A stretch of 64,000 bases of DNA. Origin: Quercus robur (taxonomy: Eukaryota > Streptophyta > Magnoliopsida > Fagales > Fagaceae). Location: assembly GCF_932294415.1 (NCBI RefSeq), contig NC_065538.1, forward strand, positions 19,738,167 through 19,802,166, read 5' to 3'. Below, one piece after another: positions 1 through 12,039 of the stretch; the stretch's first letter is position 1; every line of letters starts with the position of its first letter. Made by a program: the position numbers and the translations under genes. The notes beneath the pieces were generated by a model, which saw nothing but the letters and a program-made list of their open reading frames with translations, ran no database searches and had not been told where the DNA came from.

Positions 1-1512
1 CTCCTATAATTCTCTCTTTTTCTATTTCTCAACAACCAAACTAAAATATGCATCAATGACCTACTAATCCTAGTTGCTCAATAATTTTAAATAAAAGAAT
101 GAACATCAAACTACAATTAAGAAAATTCATCTTTTTGAGCAAAGATTTTTTTTTTTAATAAAAAAAGATAATTAAGAATTTAAACTTTTGAGGGAAATAA
201 ATACTCACTACCACTTTGATAAGTCAGATATTTCTCTCATTATATGTGTATACACGTGAAAAATTCCACTGGTAAAACTACTTGTTCGAAACACTTGTTT
301 TAATAATATATTTATTGCACCAGTCTTCTTTTTAGTTTTTACTTATTTGGGGGATAGGTAATATAATCTACTTGTAGCAACTATTGGTGGCTATCCAATT
401 CCAAGCTACTTGCCTGTGAACTCTATCTAGGTTTTCACTTTTCTTTGGTCTAAATTTTGCACACATGCTAAATTTTTGCAATGGATTTTAACACCCCTGT
501 CCCCCCTCATTTTTATTAAAATACACCAATTTCCTTAAAGGTTTGTATAAATAGTACTCATCCCTTAAAGTTGGTATATATGCAACACCATGCCAAACTT
601 TCTTAAGAAATTATTCAATTTAAAAATAAAAATAAAAATCCACCCAATGTATGAATGAAATAAAACGTATTCTATTACCTTCTCAAGGAATATGTTACAT
701 GGCAAAACTTTAGAATATTACAGCTTAAAATAAAACTTGTGGTACAAAATTATTAGTCGGGAATGTTGGATAATATTAATTGGGCACCTTTTAATTTAAA
801 GATTTATTAGTCAACACGTTAGTTTACATGCTTCGCATTTATATGATGACAAGCTATTATATATGGTTATATATACGCGTGTGTAGTTGCCCAAATTTTA
901 AATTTTAAATATGCTAAGGAAATAAAATTATTTATTATTAAATATAAACAAATATTATAATTTATTAAAACCTTTACTTTCATTAAAACTTTTGCTTACG
1001 GGGATGGTTAAATCAATAATCTTCTTTCTTTTTTTTTTTTTTAAAAATTTATTTTATTGATAAGTTACATACATACCCAATTAAACTTATTTTATATATT
1101 TTCATGTCAAAGAAGAGTAACACATAATACTAATTAAAATATTACTTATACGAGGTAGAAGAGTGAATGGTAGAATTCGCAAGGTATCTAACACACAGTA
1201 AAATCTCATATTCATACTTGTAGATATATTATAAACCCATATGAAATATGTTGTTCATATTATAATTTATTTGGTTATCAATTATGAGCTAAGAGTATTG
1301 TAATTTAATTAATACATTTTAGTATTTTCAATGAAAATATTCAGGGTTTGAATCCCCTTCTTCTAACTATTGACTTATTCACACAAAAAAAAAAAAAAAA
1401 AAGTTAAAAATTATAGGAAAAGAAATTTTGGAATAAGAAAGAATTTGTGGGACTAACATGACTCTTTAATTAAAATTAAAGATGAATTTTTCACATTTAT
1501 GTTTTTTTTTTT
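1..1512. other. AT-rich intergenic DNA, no gene recognised
   Basis: No reading frame with coding character is visible on either strand. The stretch at about 1270-1399 has a tRNA-B-box-like motif (GGGTTTGAATCCC) followed by an A-run (about 1384-1401), so it could be an old SINE fragment. Nothing else is supported. Confidence 0.5.
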
Positions 1513-1732
1513 GGGTAAAATTTGATAAGCACTCATAGTTTGGTCTAATGCTAAGCAAGTTCAAAATATTTAAAAAATAATTAATTTGGTTTTTAAACCA
1601 TATGCTAAATAGTAAATAGTAATTACAACAATTTCATTTTTAAAAGCATACAGTTTAGGGACCAAATGTATTATTTTTAAAATATTTTGAACCTGTTTAG
1701 CGATAACTCCCAAATCTCACTGTATTTTACCC
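1513..1732. mobile_element. Inverted-repeat MITE remnant, MULE-like
   Basis: The left end (GGGTAAAATTTGATAAGC) and the reverse complement of the right end (GGGTAAAATACAGTGAG) are related. The similarity continues inwards through a shared GTTCAAAATATTT block, so the element is mostly two imperfect inverted arms. The termini resemble those of the better preserved element at 40229-40559. No clear target duplication could be found, partly because the left flank is a T-run. Family assignment is an inference from the termini. Confidence 0.5.
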
Positions 1733-4700
1733 CATTTTATCTTTATCTTTTTCTATTTTTTTTTTAATGGACAACATTGCAGTTTTATTTGACTATGAGC
1801 ATAGGCAAGGAAGTGACATCTATGAAGTGGGTCCAACTGGCAAAGTACTTGTCATGAGATGGACGGTTGGTGGGTCCCAAAAAGGCCTTAACTAGAGTTG
1901 TCACGCAGTGTCCATCAGTGGAACCAATCCCACTCAAAACCTCGGGAAAAAGAGAAAAAAAGAAAAAAGAGAGCTCTATATACATTGCTAAAAAATTCTC
2001 TTTATTTCCAACAGAAGTAAGTTTAGTTGATAAGGGTCGAATGCTTCGCTAAAAAGATTTAGGTTCGAGTTTTAGTGTCAACCATATTCTTTGGTGGGCG
2101 ATTTATAAGTTCAATATAAATCCTCTCTAAATCCTGGGGCAAGGTCATGGCATAATGTAGTCTCTCCCGACTAAACTTTTCTCTACCAAAATAAAATTCT
2201 CTTTATTCTCTTTTTTTTGTTTCACCATTTTGCTCATGCTCATGTCACATCAATATTGATCTTGATCATATGCTTTGAGGGTGTGTGATACTTAGTAAAA
2301 GGGTCCCACTTGCCGCGCACCATTGCTACAGTGAGCACAAGTTGCTGCAACCCGATAAGAAAGGGATACGACTTGCTCCTCAATATCCAATTCTATTTTG
2401 TCACGGTGTCCGACTTCAACATTCTAGTCTACTATCACTTTTCCCTAAAGATTAAAGATGTGTGGTCCACCAAACTTTGATGGACCAATTAATCCTGATC
2501 CATAGTCCGTACCGTTGGATAAGGTGCTTCTATTCCTTTAAGATGTGTATATTATATCAACCACAATTATATTAACATGGGGGATTATAGTTTTGAAGTG
2601 GTTTAGTTCATGGTCAATATTGAAATCCCATTTGGTTTCAAAGCACATGGAACTCATTATTTAAATAAATAAAAATAAATAGTACAACTTCTTCTATAGT
2701 TTTTTTTAGTCGGCGGTTCTCAAACATTTAATGGGTTTCTTGCTTATATGATGATATCTATGTCACTTTAGAATTTGACTAATTAGTAACTTTATCAAGA
2801 AAATCAAATGGAATATTTCTTGCTTGATTGCAATTTGAGAGTTAAGAGAGCTTTCCCGATTATAATATAACAAATATTTGATGGTAAAGTCAAGCTTGAA
2901 CCCAAACTTTGAGGAGCTAGTAAGAACAGGGGTGCAATGTATACAGCGGCACACCATATTTGAAGTTTTATATAAATATATTTATCAAGTCAATGAGTAA
3001 TTACACAAATTCTGTGTGCCCGCCTTTCATTGAGATTATGAACTTGGACATGAGGGCCACATCCTTACCAAACCCAAAATGGAAATTTTCCACCTAGCCA
3101 TTTGGAGTCCTAATTAACAACATCAATGTAATCCACAGGATTGATTGATCATATATATATTTCATGTGGTTTTGCTTTGTATTGGCAGAACATGAATTAT
3201 TGGGAGATACCAAACTGTGTAGAATCCTTGACATTAAAACACTCCAACACAGATCATTAGCAGGACTTGGCCTGATATTTTTTTTGAGGGGCTCTTTTGG
3301 CCAGTAGCTAAACAACATGATGGTAGGCAGTACTTAGTAGGGTCCAAAAGAAGACCTATAGTTTATAGATAATAAGCACTGCTATACAATTCATATTATA
3401 CTGTCATGCATTTCATATTTAGTTGCCCTTGTTGAAAGATAAAGAGTATCTTGCGCATCTGATGTGATCAATCAATGAGCAAAAAGAAAAAGAAAAACAT
3501 TCCTCAAAGCACAAGCCACAGTGTGATAAAAATGACATGTTTATTCATTAAGTAATGCTTCTCTGATAATGATGGAAACCTAATAATGTTGCAACAAATT
3601 AAGGATGAAAATCATGGCCAAGCATATCAAGCAGGCTAAATCACAAACTGGCATGTACATGTCAGTAGGTTGGACTACATTCTGATTGTTTGTTTATCTG
3701 TATGACAGGCTGTTTAATAAATTGATATAGATTTAACATTACAATGATTCAATAACATATCTGTACATCACTATACTGATGCAGGGAGCATTAAACTCAT
3801 CTAAGATTTTACTTTTGAATGTAAAATTATTTTTGTTTTTAAATTTTGAATTTGGTTTTAATGTTGAGGGCTTTACGGAATTTGATTAGATGTTTTCCAT
3901 ATTAGTATAATCCCTAAAACCTATTTAACTCTGCTCTTGTATTGGTGAAAAGTAGTACAATTGGAATAAGAATAATTTTATGATGAGTTGAGAATATGTC
4001 TTCCTCCTTTGTTTACTTTGTTTGGTAGTGATGCCAAACACCCCTAGGTGGTGAAGCCTAGGGTTTGCAGGCAAATTCTAGGTGGTGAAGCCTAGGATGA
4101 GGTCAATCATTATAGATAGACGAGGGGTAAACTAATGATAGTGATGAAATTTATAGAAGAGTTATGAATCAGAACAATACTCTAATCAATCTTTTTTTCT
4201 TTTTTCTTTTTCTTTTTTTGTGCAAAATACTTATTAGAAATAAGTATGGAAATACCTAAATCCTTTGCAAGGCTTAAAATTTGGATGGATCTTTAGTTAC
4301 GATTGATGAAGTGTTGAAAAAAATAATTTCTAGTTCATTCTTGTCAATTCTCTCCTTATTTTTTGTTGTATGGTTAGTCATTTGCCCTGAAATAGACAGA
4401 CTTTTGACATCTGAATTTCTCAGAGCATTGATGGATATATGGATTGATCCAAATCAGATGTTGTGTTTAAGAAATTAGATTAGGATTACTCTCAATTTGT
4501 TCTTGTCCCTCTACTATGGTTATCAAAGGTAGACATGACTTGAGATTCTCATTCAAGGAGTCACCACTATGGTTTCCAATGTGTCATGCAAAAAGAAATA
4601 GGACCAAATTACACTAAGCAAATTGAGCAGGTCTATCCTGAATTTTATCGTGCACTTGATTAATATATGGGTACCTACACGAACTTTTTCTCAAAGCCAA

Positions 4701-7259
4701 TGAGAGACATTCAATTTGCAACAGCTAGCTAAAGAATTGTACTAAGTTTTGCAGTAAATAAAAGTTCTTTTATAAAATACAATTTGGGTTTAAAGGTTTA
4801 ACTTTTTCAGAAATGTCTGCAAATTTGGAATGATATGTAAGAACTGTGAATAGAAACAGAATTTGATATTTTGCATGGTATGTCAGGGAGATCTTTTTCA
4901 TAAAGCACACTTCTTGCTAACCTTCGGCGATTAGGTGACACGTATTAAAAGTTATTGAATAATATTATTCAGCTAAATTGGCTTGACTAAAAGCTAGTTT
5001 CCCTGTTAAAAAGAAAGGAACAAAAATGGCTAGGAGCTAGCTTTGTTGAGTGAATCCTTCAAAAGCAGCTTTGATTCTTTATCTTAAAAGAAAAAAACCT
5101 ATTCCCCTTCTATCAAGTAATTGTGAAAATGCTCAACAGAGATAGTTTTCGAATCTTTTGTTGCAAATTAAGAGTGTCAAAAAGAAAAATGATTCCATAG
5201 AATAAGATGTTCATGAGTACCGAATTTTCCCAATATAATCGATTGATTGTCAATACAAATAATGCTGGGCATTGAGCTGCCAATCACTTTAAAGAAGTCG
5301 GCTTTTCACTTTGATGAATAATGGAAGTGCTTGGTATTGCTGAACACAATTGGAAGATTGCATACGAAATATTAAGTATAAATAGCATTGATGGTATTGG
5401 AGAAAGTATTGCATACGGAATATAATGTATAAATAGCAATGATGCTATTGAAGAAAGTATTTCTTTGACAAAAGCATCATACTTGGAGCATTACCTCAAT
5501 GCTGCATTACGACTAGCATTAATAATGGAGATTAAACTTAAAATATGGCATCTAAAGTTTCTGTCATAATGCTTTAGGATATACACCTTGCCACAAATTT
5601 AGGAGATTAGGGGATGTGCAAGAACATTGAAATCAGTTATAGATTTCTTATTGATTGTTTTACCAATCAAGTATTGCAACATAATCATACAAAAAGACTA
5701 CCTACAAGAAACATGTGAAGTGGTCAGAATTTATATGAGATATCATGTGTGTTCCTTAATGCTTAACAGATATGATGTGAAAAGAATCATAGCACATTGA
5801 GAAAGCAAGTTATGGCATGTATGAGCCCTGAATTTAAACCACATATCATGGTTGCACTGTTGATCAAGCTGAGAATTCATATCCAAATAGCACACGTGAA
5901 ATATATTTACAAGTGGTGCTAATTGATTAATTGCAACTTGAAACCTTTTGGCTCCTTCCTTCAACAGGTGATTAAGTATACTGCTAACTAATCTCAGAAA
6001 TTAAACAGGCGGCATCAATGTTGAATTGCAGCATGTAGACAAACTTCATTTGATTTTGCTCATATATACAATTGGCTAATTTTCCCTCAAGTCATCACAT
6101 GCTAGCTGCTGCTGCTGCTGCTTGTTTTAAGCCACAGCGTACATTGACACATGAACACTCTATTGCCCAAGTTCCATGTTGTTGTCTGCCATTTTGGCCT
6201 CAAAAAACGCATAAAATTGAGGGAAAATCAGATAGTGTACTCTTAGCTAACACCATGTTGTCCAACATGAGGGCAGCTCTATTTATTTTATTTCTTATCC
6301 CTCTCCAGTAAACAGCATAGGAGAAGGTTGACAACCATCGTTGTTCCTATATGCAACCATCCTTATCGCTTTTACATCATAAAAGGAAGAGATTGATATG
6401 GTCCTTATCATGCTTCTACAAACAATAAGATGGAATCTGAGATGCCTCTACTCAACTACAAGTGAAAAATTACTTGGTGGAAGTTATTGAGGTCAATCAA
6501 GATCAAATTTTCATAATAAGATCAATCAAAGATCAATCCAATTCATTGAATATGAGCTACCAATTACAGGGAATACATTGTTGCTAGTGCTATATATTAG
6601 AACATGAGAGGACTAATGGACATTGCTTTAATAAGTAGTATGACAAATAGCCTTGGACTAAAAACAGTAACACACCTCCAAGTCCAACTGTCACTCTTCC
6701 CTGCTCGAGAAATTAAGGTCACAGATATCATATATGTGAATATTTTGTCATCTAATCAATAATGTCACATAGAATCTTTAAGCTGTAAACATGTGGGTAT
6801 TATTACACCATTCTAGCTTATGTTCTAAAGCCTAAGGTGTGTTCATTCCTCAGCAGCAAATATCATGACTCTAATTGAAAAGATAAAGTGGCAAGAGTAC
6901 TAACAAGCTAGCATGCCTTGTGTGAAAGGAAAGCCTGTCGGCTCACAACTTTGAGGGTCGTAAATAATTGGGCCCTATTGCACTGGAATTTACAAGACTG
7001 CATAGCATAGGTACTATGTCATAAGATCCATAAAAGAACTATACCCATATTGGAGCATTCATGAATTGTCTACTTGTTTAATTAGAAGCCCACTTTTGAT
7101 TTTATATTTATTCAGAGCCCAATTCACGGGCATAAGGGTAGCACTGTAGTAGTATAGTATGTATTAAAATAATGTAGGCCCGAAAATGTACTTTTAAAAT
7201 ATTAAAGTAGTTCCATGGCATAGTTTAAATAAACATACTGAGAAAACTCTCCATAAGTT
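1733..7259. other. Long intergenic stretch, no gene recognised
   Basis: Only short, compositionally random frames are present. A roughly 58-bp imperfect tandem duplication lies at about 5353-5470 (both copies contain GCATACG and GTATAAATAGCA). A short direct repeat (TAGGTGGTGAAGCCTAGG) occurs twice near 4045-4095. A GCT run lies near 6103-6121. No RNA gene or transposon end could be supported. Confidence 0.5.
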
Positions 7260-7341
7260 GTCGATATGTCCGAGTGGTTAAGGAGACAGACTCGAAATCT
7301 GTTGGGCTTTGCCTGCGCAGGTTCGAATCCTGCTGTCGACG
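7260..7341 (+). tRNA. tRNA-Ser (anticodon CGA)
   Basis: An 82-nt class II tRNA folds fully. The acceptor arm is GTCGATA with TGTCGAC plus discriminator G. A D-arm contains GAGTGGTTAAGGAG. The anticodon stem ACAGA/TCTGT holds loop CTCGAAA, which places CGA as anticodon and so reads the serine codon TCG. The long variable arm (GGGC/GCCT) is typical of serine tRNAs, and the T-arm is GCAGG-TTCGAAT-CCTGC with an intact B box. There is no intron and CCA is not encoded. A TTTT run at 7344-7347 is a likely Pol III terminator. Confidence 0.97.
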
Positions 7342-7343
7342 CA

Positions 7344-7354
7344 TTTTAGTTTTT
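7344..7354 (+). terminator. Pol III T-run terminator of tRNA-Ser
   Basis: TTTT begins two bases after the tRNA discriminator, and a second T5 run follows at 7350-7354. This is the usual plant Pol III stop signal. Confidence 0.7.
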
Positions 7355-7358
7355 CTTT

Positions 7359-7502
7359 CTGATCTTTGTTTTTTTGTGCTCTTTTTCACTTTTTAATCAA
7401 CTTTCCTTTTTCTCTTTGGCAAAGCTCTCTGATCTTTTTTTTGTTTTTTTTGCTTTTTTTCACTTTTTAATCAACTTTCCTTTTTCTCTTTGGCAAAGCT
7501 CT
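7359..7502. repeat. 70-bp tandem duplication
   Basis: Two adjacent copies, 7359-7428 and 7429-7502, both begin CTGATCTTT and end GGCAAAGCTCT. They differ mainly in T-run length. The duplication starts right after the tRNA terminator. No coding content. Confidence 0.85.
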
Positions 7503-7816
7503 CAGACAGTCAGACACAGGCTACAACATTCTATATTTCTAAACAACTCCTGAAAAATCAAAACAGATAGAAATTTAAATATGTCAATGGAGAGTTATAT
7601 ATCGAAATCATGGTTCATACTCTGATTTATGAGTCAATCGGCACAAAAATTGTCTGCTTTGTAGGTATACTGCATAACAAGTTATAAGGTATCATGCATG
7701 AATTCCATTTGCGGGTGCATATCATGAACCCGTTTCTACCTAGGTTACTGTGGGGATTCCTAGACACATCTTCGAGAAAATGTCCCAACCTTTCCCACTT
7801 TATATTTTGATCTTAA

Positions 7817-7993
7817 ATAATGCTACAGTCACAAATTATTTAATAATATCTTTACAAACTGTTTTTTGTGATTAGTTCTTATTAGTTTTCTTTTGGACCT
7901 GCAATTAATATCATTTTTTCTACTTACCAATAACCACTTACCTAATTAATAAAAAAATGTTGTAAAATAATTTGTAACTTTAACATTTTTCTT
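7817..7993. mobile_element. Short inverted-repeat MITE
   Basis: The left end (GCTACAGTCACAAATTATTT) matches the reverse complement of the right end (GTTAAAGTTACAAATTATTT) with few mismatches, over about 180 bp and without coding content. Superfamily is not resolved and no convincing target duplication was found. Confidence 0.5.
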
Positions 7994-8999
7994 TAAGACG
8001 TTACTTGTGTGAGTCATTAAATGACAATATTACCTCATTTGATACATTTTCTTCATACAAGGACAACAAATGAGTAGTTTCTGCATTTATCAAAAAAAAA
8101 ATGTAGAATCTGCATGTTCTTTAAATTTTTATGATACATTTATATGAATTTCAACAAGATTCTTTAATTTTAATAAGATTTTTACAGATTTTAATAAGAT
8201 TCTTTAAATTTTAGAACGTTTTGTAAAGTTTAAGGATGAAAATTGAACTTTTAGCAAAGTTTAGAGAGCAAAATATATAATATTTTAGCCAATACTATAT
8301 TATATATAATGATGATATTAACAATGTAAATTATTTGATTTTAAATTAATAATTTGATATTATATAATATTATGTTATGTAGACTTTGGTATATAAATTT
8401 TGTAATATATAAAACTTTAGTGGTACATCAAAATAAGTTGGTACTGAAATGTTATGTTCCAATGTAAAAAATCGGAACAGGTCCAAAACAATATACAAAA
8501 CATTTGAGATAGAACGGATAAGTAAGGAATAGTATGATGTTTGAATGCAATCCACTTTCTCTCTGTATTGTCTCACTTGGGTTTTATTTGTTTAGACTTT
8601 TTAATGCTTCGTATGAACTATGAAGTTTTTGAATCCAATACAAGTTTTCTTTAATTGAATCTTCTTGTTGAAATTTCAAAACATTTATTTAAAATTTCAT
8701 CTCATCCATTTATGCAAAATTTTAAACCCTAGCTTTTTAATATGTTTTATGTTATGTTTTTTCTAATGGAAAATCCATAGGTAGGTTACGGAAGTCTAAT
8801 AGAGCTTACTTTAGGTGGATAAAGTACCAAATTTTGAACTATGGGTAGCCAATGTAAAAATATAACTGAACCTCATGTGGGTTATCTGTAATTAATCCCT
8901 CACTAATATTTTAAAAATGTTTGCATATATATATATATATATACACACTCACCCACTCTTATGTATACCTGGGAAAATAGGTTGGGATTTGTTGACTTG

Positions 9000-10280
9000 A
9001 CTTAAACGCAAATTTTTTGACCCGAAACAAAAATGGATTGACTTGTTACTTGACCTATTTTTTTGCGCATTAACCCGACCTGATCACACTAACTCATTAC
9101 CTAACCCTTTAAACAAAAATATGCTAAAAAAAGAAAAGAAAATTAAGACATGGTTGATTTACTTGTTTTTTGTGGGCTTTACAATGTACAACTCAAACTT
9201 AATTAACAAATATAATGCCCGTGATTATTATTTAAAAAATAAATAAATCAAATTTTTTACATTTTTTTGGATAACGCCATATTATATATATATATAGTTA
9301 GCGCTTCAAATAAAATGGTCTCAAGAAAAACAATTGAGACATTTATCTAATTATATGCAAACGAATTGAAAGATGAATGATTAAGGTATTATTTTTGCTT
9401 AAATAATGCGATAAGTAAACATTTTTAAATATCAAATGACAAAGTGCATGCTAAGATAAATTAGTTGCAATAGATTTAAAAACATATGTGGGTTCTAGTT
9501 AGCTCAACAGGTAAAATTTATAATGGTTGAATAAAAGATTTGGAGTTTAATTTCAACCTACTCCAAAAACCGATTAGTGTCTTGATCTAATGATAAGAAG
9601 TACAATCATAAAACAGACCCTTTAGATTAAAACTATATATATATATATATATAACGTATATTTGGTCTACACTAAAAATTGATTGGTGTAGGCCTATTTT
9701 TTAACATTCCCTAGCCAAAATATACGACTTTTGAAAATAATTTTCAAAATAAAAGATGATATTTCTTGAAGTGTATATTACTTAACAATGACATGATATT
9801 TATATATATATATAAATCATATATAAATATATCAAATTGATGTATATACCCAAATTGAAACATAGTGTCAACCAAAATACATTTATTAGATTATTTTTCA
9901 AGATATTAGATTAAGAAATTATTTTTCAAGATTGCCAATTTTTTATATGTTTTTATTCTTTGTCAAATTAGCCATCTAATTGTGCATTTGTAATTTTGTT
10001 TTTATATTTTGGAATGTTAATATTGTGAATAAGTAAAACTTGTGTTTTTATTGATATGAGTAGTGAGTTCAAGATAATACATTTCATGATAACTAATTTA
10101 AAGCATGACTTTGACAAATTTTCGTTTTTCTTTATTTAGTATTTAAAATATCACGCGAAAAAATACGACCCAACCCGCCGTACAACCCAGTTGACCAAAC
10201 CCCCTATAATTACCTATTTTTATCCTAAGCACATTTTTCAATCCAAAACCAATTGACCCGACCCGCCCCGCCTGTTTGGC
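9000..10280. other. Intergenic repeats rich in ACCCGACC motifs
   Basis: Repeated ACCCGACC/GACCCG-type motifs occur at about 9010-9090 and 10165-10275, with a degraded SINE between them and AT microsatellites at 9632-9652 and 9801-9814. The right cluster lies about 100 bp upstream of the THA8-like start codon and is unusually GC-rich for this region. A similar GGGTTGGGTT-rich tract lies at about 24930-25450. These look like remnants of one repeat family, but no ends could be defined. Confidence 0.35.
9485..9620 (+). repeat. SINE copy (degraded)
   Basis: Matches the 40705-40886 SINE in order: an A-box-like TTAGCTCAACAGG, a degenerate B box, and the tail motif TTAGTGTCTTGATCTAATGATAAGA. No A-tail or target duplication is preserved. 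Confidence 0.55.
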
Positions 10281-10377
10281 CAGGCTTTTACTCACTTATG
10301 TCTTATCCCATCCAAAAGACAGAGCCTCAAGTCCAAAAGTGTCACTCCCCGAGACTCCATTCCAGTGAACTCAACTC

Positions 10378-11106
10378 ATGGCTTCTTCCACTCTCCACCA
10401 AAACCTCGCCTTCCTCCTAAAACCCGTTAACCCAATTTACAACACCGGACCCAGACCCAGACCCACAAGAGCCACAACCACTACCGCCTACGTTGCCATA
10501 CGCTGCGGTCCGCGCTCCAACCGTGGGCCCCTCATGAAAGGCCGCATCCTAAGCATCGAAGCCATCAACGCCATCCAAGCCCTCAAGCGAGCTCACAAGT
10601 CCTCCTCCTCCTCCTCCACCACACCCGATTACTCCCCGCTCCTCTCCCGCCTCCTCAAATCCGACCTCCTCGCTACCCTACGCGAGCTCCTACGCCAAGA
10701 CCACTGCGCCCTCGCTCTCCACGCCTTCTCCGCCGTCCGATCTGAATACCACAACCCGGACTTGTCCCTCTACGCCGACGTGGCCTCCGCTCTCGCCAGG
10801 AACAGAATGGTGGAAGATCTCGACCGTCTGATCTGTGACTTGGAGACAGATTGTGGCGGGGGTGGGATCCAGTGTGACGACAAGGGGCTCATCAGGTTGA
10901 TCAAGGCGGTGATTGGTGCTGATAGGAGGGAATCGACGGTCAGGATTTACGAGATGATGAAGAGGAGTGGGTGGGGGTCCACTTTTGAGGCGGATGAGTA
11001 TGTGGTTAAGGTTTTGAGTAAAGGGTTGAGGAGGCTTGGGGAAGAGAGTTTGGCTGTTGAGGTTAAGTGGCTCTCCAGGGGCAATTTGGAGAAATTGAGA
11101 GTGTAG
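10378..11106 (+). CDS. THA8: THA8-like short PPR protein (chloroplast intron splicing)
   Basis: Intronless gene for 242 aa. Residues 1 to about 43 are rich in S, T, P and R with few acidic residues, as in a chloroplast transit peptide. The mature part opens with a conserved-looking block, CGPRSNRGPLMKGRILS, followed by EAINAIQALKRAH. After a serine run come helical repeats (LLSRLLKSDLLATLRELLRQ, YADVASALARNRMVEDLDRL, IRLIKAVIGADRRESTVRIY) that fit a small array of PPR motifs. In the known family, THA8 binds chloroplast group II introns (ycf3 intron 2, trnA) and is needed for their splicing. The start is the first ATG of the frame. The assignment rests on recalled family similarity; a THA8-like paralogue is the main alternative. 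The frame is much richer in GC than its surroundings, which supports coding. The opposite-strand frame at 10690-11136 is a shadow. Confidence 0.8.
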   Translation: MASSTLHQNLAFLLKPVNPIYNTGPRPRPTRATTTTAYVAIRCGPRSNRGPLMKGRILSIEAINAIQALKRAHKSSSSSSTTPDYSPLLSRLLKSDLLATLRELLRQDHCALALHAFSAVRSEYHNPDLSLYADVASALARNRMVEDLDRLICDLETDCGGGGIQCDDKGLIRLIKAVIGADRRESTVRIYEMMKRSGWGSTFEADEYVVKVLSKGLRRLGEESLAVEVKWLSRGNLEKLRV

Positions 11107-12035
11107 AGAATATTTTATGTACAATTTTGCTTCCAATTTGTAATAATATTAGGAACTAATTATATTAATCTTTTTTTAATTACTTTAATAAAAGAAAAGA
11201 AATTATATATATATATATATATATATAGATATAAACTTGTTTGAGTTTCAGTTATCTTGGTTAAGTTTTTGATTGTTGAATGATGTAGAGTTTAATTCTT
11301 GCCTACCAAACACTAATAGATGTCTTAGTTTGATCATAAAAAGCACAATTATCAGAATCGAATAATTAGGAGTTCAATTTCTATTTACATAAAAAAATTG
11401 ATTGATATATTGGTTAGATAATAAAAAGCATAGTTATCAGACCAACTTTGGTTTTTTTTTTTTTTTTTTTTTTTTTAATGGTTCTATCATAAGTTGTAGG
11501 CTAATTGTAGTCAACTAGAAACGCATATACCCTTGTTTGAGACAAAATTGATTGTCATGTATGGGTTTTTCTATTACCACTAATTGAAGCATCATGCTTT
11601 TGGTCATAAACATAACTGATCAAACAAAAGTCGTGTACTAGAAATTTGTTAATAAAAGGCTAATTATAAATCAATTATCAAAACCAAAGTTTGTTATATA
11701 GATAGATAGATGCATAGTGATCTTCCATCACATGCAAGATCAATAGTAAATGAGGGCAAACTAAATATTTAGAAAGCATTGATCAATAAAAGAAATTTCG
11801 AAAAACCCATTTTTGATAAATGAATCTCTCACAGATGTTACTCAAAAAAAAATAAAACATAAGCCAAATTTGAAAACTTATTCGTAGAACTATTGAAATG
11901 AATTGGATAAGGGTGGAGAAATTTTATATAATTCAGATTTGATTTTTCATGAGTTATTATGAAAAATCATACCTATACTATCCAATTATCTATATCATAT
12001 CCCATCTTATAATCTTAATAAGATAAGTGCAAATT
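11107..12035. other. Downstream of THA8-like gene: SINE remnants, AT repeat and poly-T
   Basis: An AT microsatellite (about 11204-11226) follows the gene. Degraded SINE-like segments at about 11240-11345 and 11365-11440 carry the TTGATTGATATATTGG/GATAATAAAAAGC tail motif. A run of 26 T lies at about 11452-11477. No gene was recognised. Confidence 0.4.
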
Positions 12036-12039
12036 ATAC

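Noticed and set aside
10690..11136. 148-codon minus-strand frame opposite the THA8-like gene
   Set aside because: It is a shadow of the GC-rich plus-strand gene, which has a recognisable transit-peptide-like start and PPR-like helices.
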